Shown here piece after piece: positions 48,010 to 59,944 of a stretch of 64,000 bases of DNA (position 1 is its first letter; each line of letters starts with the position of its first letter). The stretch is taken from positions 372,001 through 436,000 of the forward strand of contig JAUPTC010000016.1 in NCBI GenBank assembly GCA_030762895.1, given 5' to 3'. Made by a program: the position numbers and the translations under genes. Source of the DNA: Sophora flavescens. Lineage: Eukaryota > Streptophyta > Magnoliopsida > Fabales > Fabaceae. Under the pieces are notes generated by a model that did no database searches, was not told the DNA's origin, and worked only from the letters and a program-made list of their open reading frames with translations.

Positions 48010-49715
48010 CATGACTGATCCTGAGGATATCCCTCTTTCATGCAGCGGGTCGGAGACCCCGTCTACGGGTAGAAAGGGTAAACGTGCCACACGAATGTGG
48101 AATTTGACTGCCAACCATGGTTCAAATAAAAGGATAAGAATCGACTTTGATGCTAATCTCAATCCTATTGGGTCAATGGCAGAGCAATTTATCAGTTTTG
48201 TGGGGACCCTTGCTCGAAGCAAGTCTAGTATACTTATTGAGAGTTGGAAAGATGTACCGTAGGGCGTGAAGGATCAGATATGGGAGAGTATTCTGGTACC
48301 TATACTTTTACGTCATGTGTTTGTATCTACTTTATTTTAATCTTATTAATATCATACAGTAATTCGTTGATTCTTTTGGTGTTAATGTAGCTCACCTTTG
48401 ACCTGCCGGATACGACGGATATGAAGAAGCGTTTGATAAAGTATGTTGGTGAGCGTTGGAATGCTTTTAAGGTGGACCCGGGCAGATATTATGTATTCAA
48501 GCCAAGTTGTGAAAAGAACCCACTTGAGGTGTACCCGTTTCTTGACCAGGCGACGTGGGATCGCTTTGTTCAAAGCTGACCCAGCTTTCAGGTTAACTTA
48601 TTTGAGTTGTCTCTAAATTTATGTAATTTCATTAATTTTATTAATTGACTTATGTAATTTAATTACCTTCTTTTTATAACAGGAGAAGAGGAAAAAGGGG
48701 CAGGAAGCATCTCAGACAGATCCTACAGCTGATAATCGTCCAGAAGTTGTTGATCCACCTCCACCCCCACGCCATCGTAAATGGAAGAGGGTTTGACAAA
48801 GAAGTACGAGACAATATACACCTGAGAAGGCCCGCCAAGTAGCTGAGAAGATTGTAAGTATAGTTTGAATTGTAATTGTGATTTTAACAATGTTACCGAA
48901 TTGTAATGTGACCTAATATTTTATATGTTGTAGGATGCCTTGGACGAGAATGCCACTCAAGGAACCTTTGTTCCTAGAGGACGCGAGGATATCTTAGCTG
49001 CTGCCATCGGTAAACCAAACCACCCGGGCCATGTCAATGGTGTTGGATGGGGCGTTGGCATTTGCCAATACCATGGTTCATCTTCACACCAACGCCACAG
49101 GGATGTTGATGCAGATAGAGAACGGCTAAAATAGGAGATTGCAGATGAACTTAGACAGGAGATGGGCCAGCAGTTTTCCCAGTAGCTGGCAATAATGGCT
49201 GCTATGTCCTAACAAAACACAGGTGTCCAACCCTCTGTCCATGTGAGCACTAAGGGCTCATATGATCCTCCTCATCAGCCTGAAAATGATGATGCTGATG
49301 ATGACGACCCTGATAGCTGTGAGCTGTATGTTGATGATCATCATGATCGCCGATTAGTGGCATTGGGGAGGGCACATAACTTAGGTAATACCATACACCA
49401 CCGTTTATTACCGGATGATCAGGTGAGGGTCGTGGTTGATATTATTCGAGATGCTGATGCTCGAGTCCCTGTGCCTACTGAGGAGGTTCAAACAGTGGGC
49501 CCGACCCCTGATAACTTCATCCTCTGGCCAAGAAGACTGGTCAGGTTTCTTGTTGTATCTGAGGTATTCAATTAGTTGTGTTTTTCTATATTTATAGTTG
49601 AAATTATTTGTTATTGTTTAAAGATAATGTTTTTTTTTTCAAGGATGTTGGAAATGATATTCTGCCTAAAAGGTTTGATCTAGGAAGACCAGAGAAGTCT
49701 ACTCCTGCCAAGGTA
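48010..49715 (+). pseudogene. tnpA-like second gene of CACTA4
   Basis: Start near 48010 (MTDPEDIPLSCSGS). Exon-like blocks are 48010-48296 (RIDFDANLNPIGSMAEQFIS; a TAG before GVKDQIWESI), 48391-48592 (KKRLIKYVGERWNAFKVDPG; a TGA after FVQS), 48683-48855 (basic, Pro-rich), 48934-49563 (ENATQGTFVPRGREDILAA, HPGHVNGVGWGVGICQYHG, several stops, then an acidic Asp-rich stretch) and 49644-49715 (DVGNDILPKRFDLGRP). The order matches the CACTA3 gene at 29745-31412. No ULP1-like part follows, because the element is cut off near 49860. Confidence 0.82.
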
Positions 49716-49984
49716 TTCATTTGACCATTCAATTAATTACGAAGGAAATAACTTAACTGTGATTACTAATGTATATCTTTGTTGTTCAATGGATCGACAA
49801 AGGGGATCCTGGTGATGTTTTTAAACGTCTGGCTATACAGTTTAACTTAAATTAGTTTTTTTTTTTATAATTTTAAATATTCATTTTTAGTTTTTACTTT
49901 ACATATAGTTAAATTATTAGATTAATTTGTTGTATTATTCTGTTTTTTTAAAATAATATAAAAAAAATTAGCCTTGTGACAAAA

Positions 49985-50427
49985 CAAAGGCTCCCATGCA
50001 ACAAAGGTAAAATTCAATGCTGTGCCTACTCATCACACCAGTAGCCCCTGTCTCTATATACATGACCTCATGCAATCCACTAGTGAAATGCACCAATCAC
50101 AGAAGTTATGACTGGTCTGTTTCCCCCTATTCTTCAACCAATTCCAGGCTCTAATTTTAATAGTTCAAAGATTTGTGCAGCATCATAAGTTTCTTGATTA
50201 AAAATGATACCATTCCTAGACATCCAAATGGACCAAACTGTTGAGAACCACAGTATCATACACAACTGTTTAAGCTCTTTCCCCCTAACCATTCCCCTAT
50301 GTTGTATAAAGTGATCCTTCCTTCCCGCAGGCATAGCAAGCACGAATCCGGCCCAACCATAAACTGCATTCCAGATCTGTGATGAGCCACAGCATGTGAA
50401 AATTAAATGGTCCATTGTTTCCGAATC
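49985..50427 (-). pseudogene. LINE B zinc-binding RT tail, 3' part
   Basis: The minus frame reads DSETMDHLIFTCCGSSQIWN, ILWFSTVWSIWMSRNGIIFN and a short tail to about 50130, then 3' UTR. DHLIFTC and IW-WSIW-RN are typical of the RT zinc-binding tail. It joins the FVLCNR half at 56080 across the copia element. Confidence 0.85.
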
Positions 50428-51238
50428 TATTGAAAGTGCCTCAAAATAAAGATTAAAAGTGTAGAATTTGGTCTTCAAATAGCTGGTAATCGATTACGGG
50501 AAGGCCGTAATCGATTACGGACCTTCGGCTTGAAATTCTGAAGTTTCAGAACTGTGGACAGAGAGCTGGTAATCGATTACCAGAATTCCGTAATCGATTA
50601 CCAACAGCTCGTAGTCGATTACGACGCGTCGGTTTCTGATATTTAAGTTCGTTACAGCAGCGAACGAAATAAGATCCGGGGTTTCTTGGGTGCGTTTTTC
50701 AGAGCGAAAAAAGAGAGAGAAACCTAGAGAATACTATCATCTTGTATCGCTTTGATTCTATTGTGAATTGAGAGAAGAGTCAAGAGAGGATTAGAGAGAG
50801 ATCAAGGGTTGTGTGAAAATAGAGAGACGAAATGCTTGGGTTCTTTTGTTTGTTCATCTTGAGCATGGTGGAGTGAAGATCCAAGGGATCTCTATTGTAA
50901 TCTTGATCAAAGTTCATAGTGGAGGAGGCTCTCTCCCGTGGATGTAGGCCACATTGACTGAACCACGCTAAACTGTGTGTGTGCTCTCTATCTCGTCTTC
51001 CCTTTATCTTTTCTATTGCTGTAATTGAATTACCTGCTGTGGTAATTCAATTACCACATATTGCTATGATTTTATTGTGCTATTTTGCGTTTGGTTCTTG
51101 CTGGTTGTTTGCTATAGTATTTCTTCTACATTAGGTGTATTGGGTTTAGGTTACGAAGCTCTATTTCTTGGTACTGTGTAGTCTTTTGTGTAATGTTTCA
51201 GGGATCTTCTTTGGGTTCTTTCATACATTGGACCAACA
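50428..51238 (+). repeat. Copia 5' LTR
   Basis: Contains at least four GTAATCGATTAC-type palindromes (50486-50497, 50507-50518, then near 50570-50600 and a variant near 50612), followed by a TATA-like GATATTTAAG near 50637. A TGGCGCTATCTGTGGGG stretch starting at 51241 is the likely primer site. Confidence 0.88.
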
Positions 51239-51291
51239 AGTGGCGCTATCTGTGGGGATTGAAAGAAGACGAAAGATCAAAAGTCTGAACA

Positions 51292-54200
51292 ATGGGAAAC
51301 ACAAAGTATGACATAGAGAAATTCTCCGGAAGTAACGACTTCGGGTTTTGGAGGATTAAGATGGAGGCAATCTTGATACAACTTGGATGCGTAGAAGCTC
51401 TCAAGGGAGAGGCAAGGATGACAGACACTCTATCACAAAGGGAGAAGACCGACATGATAGAAAAGGCAAGAAGTGTAATTATTCTATGTCTTGGTGATAA
51501 GTCATTGAGAGAGGTTGCAAGGGAAAAGACAACGGCGTCTATGTGGGCAAGGTTAGAAACATTGTACATGACAAAGTCACTAGCGAATAGGCTATGCTTG
51601 AAGCAACTTCTATATTCCTACAAGATGACGGAATCGAAGTCCATTGTGGAGCAACTCGCGGAATTCAATAAAACTCTTGATGACCTAGAGAACATTGAGG
51701 TGAAGCTCGATGATGAGGACAAGGCATTGCTCCTACTTAATTCTTTACCTAAATCCTTTGAGCACTTCAAGGATGCTATTTTGTATGGCAATGATCAAAC
51801 CATTTCCTTGGATGATATTCAAACTTCAATCCGGATAAAGGAGCTCCAAAGGCAACAAGAGTTGAAAGCGGAGAATAATGGTGTGAGCTTGAACGTCTCA
51901 AGGGGGAGGAACGAGAAGAAGGGGTCAAAGAGCAAGAGGTCTAGATCAAAATCAAAGAGTCATTCAAAGTCAAAACTCAAGTGTTTCAATTATGGTAAAA
52001 CGGGTCACTTCAAGAAAGATTGTCCTGAAAAGAGGGGCAAGGAATCAAGGAACTCCGCTGAGGTTGCAGTTGCTTCGAATGGCTATGAGAGTGCCGGGGT
52101 GTTGGTGGCATCAAGTTCAGAAACACAAAGGAGTTGGGTTATGGATTCCGTATGTTCATACCATATGTGCCCAAGGAAGGACTACTTCGAGACACTAGAC
52201 TTCAAAGAAGGTGGAGTGGTGCTTCTAGGATATAATAAAGCATACAAGGTACAAGATATGAGAACTATTCAGCTCAAAACTTCTAAAAATCGTGAAATCC
52301 TTTTAAAGGATGCGAGGTATGTTCCTGAACTTAAGAGAAATATTCTATCTATTAGCATGTTTGATGATTTAGGTTATTCCACTAAAATTGAACATGGTAT
52401 GATAAAGATTTCTAGTGGTGCTTTAATAATAGCTAAGGGAACAAATAGAAATGGATTGTATATTCTTAATGGTTCCACTGTTATTGCACAAGCATCAGTA
52501 GCTAGCAAAACACCACATGATAAAACCAAGTTATGACACTTAAGGCTAGGTCATGTAAGTGAAAAAGGATTGATAGAATTGTCTAAACAAAACTTGTTAA
52601 ATGGTGATAAATTGGAGAAACTAGAATTTTGTGATCATTGCATATTAGGTAAGTAACATAGAGTTTCCTATGGAACCGGTATGCATGTTTCTAGTAGACC
52701 TTTTCAGTATGTGCACTCGGATCTTTGGGGTCCATCAAGGGTGATGACTCATGGAGGGGGATCCTATTTTCTTACCATGATTGATGACTTTTCTAGAAGA
52801 GTGTGGATTTACATTTTGAAAAATAAATCTGAAACCTTTCAAAAATTCAAGGAATGACACACTCTTATAGAAAATCAACTAGACTCGAAATTGAAAGTTT
52901 TAAGGACTGACAATGGCCTGGAGTATGTTTCAGAGCAGTTTAATGAGTTTTGCAGGAAACAGGGAATTAAAAGGCATAGGACTGTGGCACGGACTCCTCA
53001 ACAAAATGGTCTAGCAGAAAGGATGAACATGACTGTTCTGGAGCGTGTTAGGTGTATGCCAATAGGTGCTGGACTACCTAAGAGTTTCTGGGGTGAAGCT
53101 GCAGATACTGCAGTGTACTTGATAAACAAATGTTCGTCTTCAGCCTTAGACTTCAAGACACCTACGGAAGTATGGAGTGGTAAACCTATGGATTACTCTA
53201 ATCTTAGGGTATTTGGTTCTTTGGCATTTGCTCACATCAAGGAGGACAAGTTTGATGCACGGGCGGTAAAATACATCTTCATTGGGTATCCAAATGGTGT
53301 GAAGGGCTACAGGTTGTGGAAGTTGGAATCAGGAGGATCAAGGTGCTTTGTAATAAGGGATGTCACATTTGATGAGACCAGAATGGGTATGATGTGCACT
53401 GGCTTGGAGCAAAGCAATTCAGATGAAATAGACCAGAAATATCAGTTTGAAGTGGAGTTTCCCACTTCTAACATCAGAGAGGAAAGTCCACCACCAGCAA
53501 CAGAACAAATAGATCAACAACCACCAGTAGTATCAAACTATCAGTTGACTAGAGACCGAGTTAGGAGGAATGTTGTACCTCCTAAGAGTTTTGGGTATGC
53601 TGACCTCGTTTGCTATGCTCTTAATGCGGCTGAAGAGATACAAGATCCAGAACCGAGAAGTTTCAGAGAGGCTATGGAAAGCAAGGATAGTCAGAATTGG
53701 TTACAAGCGGTGCAAGCAGAAATGTAATCCTTGGATAAAAATAAAACCTGGACACTTGTGGACTTACCCAAGAATCAAAGGGTAGTTGGATGCAAGTGGA
53801 TCTTCAAGAAAAAGGATGGCATTCCAGACATTGAGGAGGCAAGGTTCAAGGCAAGACTGGTAGCAAAGGGTTTTACCCAGGTTGAAGGGATTGACTACAA
53901 TGAGATCTTTTCACCTGTGGTAAAACATTGTTCTATAAGGATATTGATGTCTATTGTGAATCAGTATGACTTGGCGTTAGAACAGTTGGATGTCAAGGCA
54001 ACATTTCTACATGGAGATCTAGAGGAAACTATCTACATGCAACAACTGGAAGGGTATGCAGAAGATAAGAACAAGGTTTGTCTCTTGATAAAATCACTCT
54101 ATGGGCTAAAACAAAGCCCTAGACAATGGTACAAAAAATTTGATGATGTTCTCTTGAGAGTGGGATTTTTGAGGAGTAGTTATGATAGCTGTGTGTACAT

Positions 54201-55186
54201 ACTAAGGAGAGAGGAGGAGTGTGTTCTTTTCCTACTCCTATATGTGGATGGCATTCTTATAGCCAGCTCTAGCAAGGAAGAGATAAGCAAGCTTAAGGAC
54301 CAATTGAATTCTGAATTTGAGATGAAGGATCTTGGTAATGCAAAGAGGACACTTGGCATGAACATAGTCAGAAACAGAAAGAAAGGGGAATTATTACTAT
54401 CTTAGCAAGGTTACTTGAAGAAAGTTGTAGAAAGGTATAGGATGCATCAGTCTAAACCGGTTTCTACACCTTTGGGTAATCACACAAAGATCTATATTAC
54501 TCAAGCTCCTAGCAACGACACGGAAAGAAGAAGAATGGATTCTACACCTTTGGGATGGTATGTAGCAGATCGAACTTGGCACACATTGTTAGCATTGTTA
54601 GCAGGTTTATGGCGGATCCGGGGGAAGTTCATTGGGAGGCTTTGAAGTGGGTTCTAAGGTATTTGAATGGTTCTCTAAATTCTGGACTCATGTACAAGAA
54701 AGCAGCTCAAGAGAAGATGCTATTGTGGGTTATGTTGATGCGGATTATGCCGGGAATGTTGATACAAAGAAGCCTCTTTCAGGGTATGTGTTCACTTTGT
54801 TTGGTACTGCAATTAGTTGGAAGTCTACTTTACAACCCGTGGTTACGTTGTCAACTACACAAGCAGAGTATATAGCTCTTGTGGATGGAGTAAAGGAAGC
54901 TCTATGGTTAAAAGGGATGATTGGTGAATTCAGAATTATACAAAAGAGTGTAATTGTTCATTGTGATAGACAAAGTGCTATTCACTTAGCTAATCATCAA
55001 GTTTATCATGAGAGAACGAAGCATATCGATGTAAGGCTTAATTTCATTAGAGATGTGGTTGAATCAAAGGAAATTCATATTGAGAAGATAGCTTCGGAAG
55101 ACAATCCAGCGGATGCATTCACAAAGTCACAACCAAGAGCAAAGTTCAAGCTTTGCTTGGACTTGATAAACTTCATTGAAGCATAA
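51292..55186 (+). pseudogene. Copia gag-pol polyprotein
   Basis: Start ATG at 51292 (MGNTKYDIEKFSGSNDFGFW). Gag has LETLYMTKSLANRLCLKQLL and a zinc knuckle CFNYGKTGHFKKDC in which the second Cys is Tyr. The protease site reads WVMDSVCSYHM where DSG is expected. Integrase spans about 52540-53400 (HLRLGHVSEKGL, HSDLWGP, IDDFSRRVWIY, TDNGLEYVSEQF, TPQQNGLAERMN). RT spans about 53731-54400 (WIFKKKDG, ARLVAKGFTQVEGIDYNEIF, LKQSPRQWYKKFDD), with YVDG in place of the catalytic YVDD near 54241. RNase H is 54632-55186 (GYVDADYAGNVDTKKPLSGY, STTQAEYIAL, TKHIDVR). In-frame stops lie at 52534-52536, near 52655 and 52856, at 53725-53727 and at 54403-54405, with a frameshift near 54560-54640. It is thoroughly inactive. 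Confidence 0.95.
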
Positions 55187-55254
55187 TTCCATAAGTGGGA
55201 GAGCCATCACTACAAGGCTACTCAATCCTCTAATTTGGAGTCAAGGTGGAGTAT

Positions 55255-56064
55255 TGTTGATAGTGCCTCAAAATCAAGATTAACACTGCAGAATTTGGTG
55301 TTCAAACAGCTGGTAATCGATTACGGGAAGGCCGTAATCGATTACGGACCTTCGGCCTGAAATTCTGAAGTTTCATAACTGTGGACAGACAGCTGGTAAT
55401 CGATTACCAGAATTCCGTACTCAATTACCAATAACTCGTAATCGATTACAACGCGTCAGTTTCTGATATTTAAGTTCATTACAACAACAAACGAAATAAG
55501 ATCTGGGGTTTCTTGCGTACGTTTTTCAAAGTGAAAAAGAGAGAAAAACCTAGAGAATACTATCATCTTGTATTTCTTTGATTCTATTGTGAATTAAGAG
55601 AAGAATCAAGAGAGGATTAGAGAGAGATCAAGGGTTGTGAGAAAATAGAGAGACGAAAGGCTTGGGTTCTTTTGTTTGTTCATCTTGAGCATGGTGAAGT
55701 GAAGATCCAAGGGATCTCTATTGTAATCCTGGTCAAAGTTCATAGTGGAGGAGGCTCTCTCCCGTGGATGTAGACCACATTGACTGAACCACGCTAAACT
55801 TTGTGTGTGCTCTCTATCTCTTCTTCCCTTTCTCTTTTCTGTTGCTGTAATTGAATTACCTACTGTGGTAATTCAATTACCACATATTGCTGTGCTTTTA
55901 TTATGCTATTTTGAGCTTGGTTCTTACTGGTTGTTTGCTATAGTATTTCTTCTACATTAGGCGTATTGGGTTTAGGTTGCGAAACTCTATTTCTTGGTAC
56001 TGTGTAGTCTTTTGTGTATTGTTTCAGGGATCTTCTTTGGGTTCTTTCATACATTGGACCAACA
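55255..56064 (+). repeat. Copia 3' LTR
   Basis: Starts TGTTGATAGTGCC directly after the purine-rich AAGGTGGAGTAT tract. It carries the same palindrome cluster, partly mutated, and ends CCAACA. Confidence 0.9.
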
Positions 56065-56908
56065 TAATACCTGTTGCAAAGAACAAACTTGGCCTCCTCA
56101 AAGTCAAGAATCACTTTCCTTTTCCATATATTGTATCTTGATGGAGCTCTATCTTTAATAACTTGCCAACCAAAAGCTGCTATCTTGGTAGGGATTAGAG
56201 GACTCCAAAAATTGCTAAAGAAATCATCTACAAAATGTGTAAGTGGGTTGGCTAAACTGTGCGAGTGCTTTATAAGAACCATGTAAGCCTCCTTACAATC
56301 ATAATCCCCTGTTTTGTCAAACCTGCAACATCATTTATCTTCCAGACCTGTTTTTAATTCTGTATTTTCCAGAATGACCAGAAGTTCATGTACCAATGTT
56401 TCCTCATAAGCAAAAAGGTTCCTTCCCCACTGGAGGTTCCAGATCCAAGTATTTTCCATCCAACTTCATGCCTCTGCTACCTTCACATTTTGATTCTCAG
56501 AAACTGAAAACAGCATTGGAAACTGAATTCTCAAAGGTGCATTGCCAACCCAATTCTCATTCCAGAAGCTAGAATTACTTCCATCGCCCACCTTTCTGAA
56601 CATAGCACTATTGAACCATCCTGTAGGTACCTCATTCCCTCCTAGGATGCCATAAATATCTCGCCACCACAATGAGGATGAGTTATTTGAGTTGCTGCCC
56701 TGACCAATCCCTGAATTCCAATTTTCAAATCCATATCTAAATTGTAGAACTTCTACCCACAGGTTGTTATGCTCTGTTGCCAACCTCCATAACCACTTCC
56801 CTAACAGTGACATATTATAGAGATGTAGATATCTAACACCCAATCCACTGCTATTTTTTGGTTTTCAAACCTCACTCCATTTTACCCACGCTATCTTCTA
56901 TCTTTCCC

Positions 56909-56939
<31 letters not shown>

Positions 56940-57247
56940 AAACGTTGTATTGACACTAGATCTTTCACAACTACCTTTGGTGCCTTCATGAATGATAAGA
57001 AGTAGATGGGAAGATTAGAAAGTACTGAGTTGATAAGGATAATTCTGTCGCCAAGGGAGAGACTCTTTCGTTTCCACAACGACAATCTCCTCTTGAGCTT
57101 CTCTACCATCGGTTTCCATGTTGCAACACGTCTAGGATTAGTACCAATCGGGATTCCCAAGTAATTGAATGGTAACTGACAGATCTTGCAGTTTAAAAAC
57201 CCAGCAACTATCTCCAAGAATTGCTCCACAACATTCACCCCAATAAT
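56065..57247 (-). pseudogene. LINE B RT C-terminal region
   Basis: The minus frame from 57247 reads EQFLEIVAGFLNCKICQLPF, FNYLGIPIGTNPRR, WKPMVEKLKRRLSLWKRKSL and INSVLSNLPIYFLSF before it runs into a C/A homopolymer at 56906-56942. 56843-56466 continues with YLHLYNMSLLGKWLWRLATE and FWNENWVG. 56282-56065 holds the zinc-binding RT start (FGWQVIKDRAPSRYNIWKRK, FVLCNR). Reading resumes at 50427. Stops, a frameshift at the homopolymer and the copia insertion make it inactive. Confidence 0.88.
56906..56942. repeat. C24-A13 homopolymer tract
   Basis: 24 C followed by 13 A inside the LINE B RT region, on the minus strand T13-G24. It replaces a normal RFF-L-WGG coding segment and breaks the frame. 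It may be slippage in the genome or a sequencing/assembly artefact. Confidence 0.95.
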
Positions 57248-57261
57248 CACTACAAAAAAAA

Positions 57262-57745
57262 GGTCATTTAGCGACCGAAAATAGCGACCGAATTTTTAGG
57301 TTGCTATTTGCGACCGAAATAGCGACCGATTGTAGGATCTACATGAAACACTGGTTAGAGTTGATTCTGCGACCGCAATAGCGACCGAAATAGAGCGTAG
57401 CAGAGATATCGGTCGCTAATTCGGTCGCTAAACAAAGGAGAGTAAAAGCCAGAAGTTTATGAATTGTTAACGACCGAAATGGCGACCGAATTAAATGCGA
57501 CGGTCAAAATGTGTTTATATTAGCGACCGATTTATATATCCGTCGCTAAATTTATGAATTCACACTTTAAACTGTATTTATATTTGCGACCGATATTAAT
57601 TCGGTCGCTAAAAGGCGCTTTAAAAAAATAAAATTGCGCGTGTTAGCGACCGAAAAGTTAAATCGGTCGTTAAAATTACAAATTCAAATTAAAACTAACC
57701 AAATTAGCTACCTATATAGCGACCGAATAATTCGGTCGCTAAAAC
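57262..57745. repeat. CACTA2 subterminal array (left)
   Basis: Units of GCGACCGAA / TTCGGTCGC in both directions, as in CACTA1. Confidence 0.85.
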
Positions 57746-57908
57746 TGAAACCCCTAAATCGCGAGCCCTTCCCCTTTCTTCCCCATTTCTCTCATTCCTT
57801 CTCTTTTCTTCTCTCTCCCTTGCAAGCTCTGCTCCTCCCTGCCACCACGCGCGGTTCTGTGCTCCGGTCACCGACAGGCCACGCACCTCCGGTGAGTGAT
57901 TCCACCTT

Positions 57909-57952
<44 letters not shown>

Positions 57953-58129
57953 GATGTCTCTCTGTCTCTGTCTCTGTAGCGCACCTGAGCCGCCTCCCTT
58001 GAGCCACCATTGTCCGCAGCTCCGGTGACACCACCACCACCAAGGGTAAGCTACCTTGTCTTCTCTCCTCTTCCCCCCTCTCTCTCTCTCTCTCTTTCTG
58101 ATGTCTCTCTGTCTCTGTCTCTGTCTCTT
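57746..58129 (+). other. CACTA2 leader with CT microsatellites
   Basis: Pyrimidine-rich leader. (CT)n tracts lie at 57917-57950 and 58077-58096, with a partial duplication of the segment TCTTTCTGATGTCTCTCTGT. The minus-strand open frame here (RERERE-type) is an artefact of the repeats. Confidence 0.65.
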
Positions 58130-58382
58130 TCTTTTGGACAGCTTCTATATAACTTCTAGGCTCATCTTGTTGAGCAATGGCAGCCACATAAGCTTTGTGT
58201 TTATTAGGGAAACTGTCATAGTCTATATATTTGGAAATGGGATATTCTATGTCAGTTTTGGATGCTGCCTGTAATGACATAAGGGTAGGATTGTTGGTAG
58301 TGCTATAACAGTAATAGTCCTTTAAATATGAAGGAGGCTGCCTTGTCCTAATTTCATTTCTTGTGGGTTGTTGGGTGGCCAT
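58130..58382 (-). pseudogene. Copia polyprotein fragment in CACTA2 leader
   Basis: The minus strand reads QQPTRNEIRTRQPPSYLKDY, then YPISKYIDYDSFPNKHKAYV and EPRSYIEAVQKK, the segment between integrase and RT in copia polyproteins (family form: RRPPSYLKDY...YPLS-Y...H-AF...EP--Y-EAV). No LTRs or other domains are attached. It is a stray fragment, possibly brought in during repair or by an earlier nested insertion. Confidence 0.8.
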
Positions 58383-58408
58383 TTGAGGCTCCCCTTGTTC
58401 AGGACCTC

Positions 58409-59700
58409 TGTTTTTTTTTTGATAAGCAAAGATGTATATTGAAAAGAATACAAGGTGTATTCTAACCCGAATACAAAGATATCAAAGTGAAGGAATGAAC
58501 AATGTAAAGAAAATACTAACTTAGGAAGCAGTATTTGTATTACAAAGCACAAACCCAGCAACAAAGAAACAGGGAGAATAAATGAAATTGATATTCCCCC
58601 AACAAAAAGACACCTAACACTGCTCACCCACTAGCCAAACCAAGCCACAGAAACAGAAAATAACCACTAAAGCCACAGCACCTAAACTTAGCCATTTGAG
58701 ACCTTGAATTAAATTGTACTCTTCCAACCCCATGTTTAGCCACTGCAGAAACGGGAGATAAGGATTGTCCCACTTGCCACCTACCACTCCGAAATGCCAT
58801 CCACAGAATTGCGCCCAAACACTAAGTAATGGCAGCACCAGATTTATATTGGTTGCTGCTTAAGCTAAATAGCCTAAGACCAGCCCACATGCCAGTCACC
58901 TCCTGCAAACCCTTCGTAAAATACCAGACCAAAAACAGAACCAACATCAACAACTTAGCAGTCAACAGAAACAGCAGAAAAACAAACTCAGCAGATCCTG
59001 CGTTTTATGCAGAGCATATTTGAATCGTAGTCACCCAAAGGATTAGGATTAATACACCAGTCCGAGTATTAGTAGCCACTCCTATTTGATATACTTCTAT
59101 GCTTGATACATTGTATGCTTGATACACAGCCCTACAAAATAATAGCTGTCAACAGCAGGACATGGACTAGGTAGCCAAGTTCCCGTTAGTGAGTATAGCC
59201 TAATGATTTGATGCAGAAATCTGGATTTAAACACCAATCTATGTAGGAGAATGAAGCCTTCTTCACCAAAGCCTTGCACCAAGTCCACATTCTTACTCTA
59301 ACCAGATTTAACAAGACCCTATCTAACAAGACCCTCCAACAAAAAGCTCCCACCTTTAGTGGTATGCCTCTTTCCCATAGGAACTTGAAGTGCCGAGTAT
59401 TAACACCATTAGAAACTGTTGTTGTCAGAGCTGAGTATGCTGATTTGACCGTGTAGTTTTGATCATTTCCCCCTCTCCAAATCTAGCAATCCTCCTTGTT
59501 TTCCACCAAAACTGCATTGTCCAGTATTTGCAGGAGTGTAGCCACCATGTCTTCCTCCCAAACGAACAAACCTCTCCTCCAGCTGAAATCCCATTTCCAA
59601 CTACCATTGTTCCAAGTGCCTTGATCTGCAACCATTGTTCCCTCATGTCTTTGTCTGCATACTTTACCATACATAACATTCAACCCCACGTACTAGGGTG
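58409..59700 (-). mobile_element. 5'-truncated LINE fragment (LINE D)
   Basis: A T-run at 58409-58419 and GATAAGCAAAGATGTATATT mark the 3' end of a minus-strand LINE. 59690-59480 encodes WKWDFSWRRGLFVWEEDMVA, and 59460-59290 the zinc-binding RT tail (VKSAYSAL, FLWERGIPLKVGAFCWRVLL), with 3' UTR below. The 3' end resembles the tiny retroposons at 12456 and 12743. Target duplication not identified. Confidence 0.8.
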
Positions 59701-59887
59701 CTAGAGAACTATGCATATTGTACATTGAGGACTAATAAAATGACACTAAGAAGCTGTGGAACTACAGATTTATTAGGCTTCTAACTGTTAAGAATTTTCC
59801 TCTAGAACAAAGATAAAGGATGGCTAGATGGGCTTTGGCACTTCCAAGTCGAGAGGGATATCAGATTCTCAGAACAAAGTCATAAAA

Positions 59888-59944
<57 letters not shown>

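Larger units (their letters stand above)
25011..49860 (+). mobile_element. CACTA4, old CACTA element hosting CACTA3
   Basis: Its own pieces are about 25011-27742 (subterminal array, leader, first half of the conserved 5' block) and 44423 to about 49860 (second half of that block, tnpD-like and tnpA-like genes on plus). The join is confirmed by CACTA1, whose minus strand runs unbroken through the sequence split here: ...CGGATTGATACATT joins ATTTCCTTTCATTCTCCAGG. Neither terminal CACTA motif is found. The left edge is worn and the right end seems lost at the LINE B boundary. Confidence 0.85.
50428..56064 (+). mobile_element. Ty1/copia retrotransposon, Tork (Tnt1-like) lineage, decayed
   Basis: Two LTRs of about 810 bases (50428-51238, 55255-56064) with ends TGTTG...CAACA (the 5' copy is mutated to TATTG) flank one colinear gag-pol frame. 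Gene order protease-integrase-RT-RNase H defines copia. Flanks read GAATC / TAATA, so no clean 5-base duplication is visible, although the LINE B protein frame continues across. The LTRs differ at dozens of positions, so this is older than the Athila-like element 2 insertion. Confidence 0.93.
49985..57247 (-). mobile_element. LINE B (same family as LINE A), interrupted
   Basis: Minus-strand LINE. The pieces in the window are 57247-56065 (RT C-terminal part) and 50427 to about 49985 (zinc-binding RT tail and 3' end), separated by the copia element. The upstream half lies beyond CACTA2, off-window. The sequence at 57106-57247 matches LINE A at 5084-5111 plus 5997-6108 with few differences. No clear poly(A) tail is seen at the 49985 end. 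Confidence 0.85.

Noticed and set aside
57704..57954. Arg/Glu-rich and Ser/Leu-rich open frames in the CACTA2 leader
   Set aside because: Translations of CT/GA simple repeats; no conserved content.
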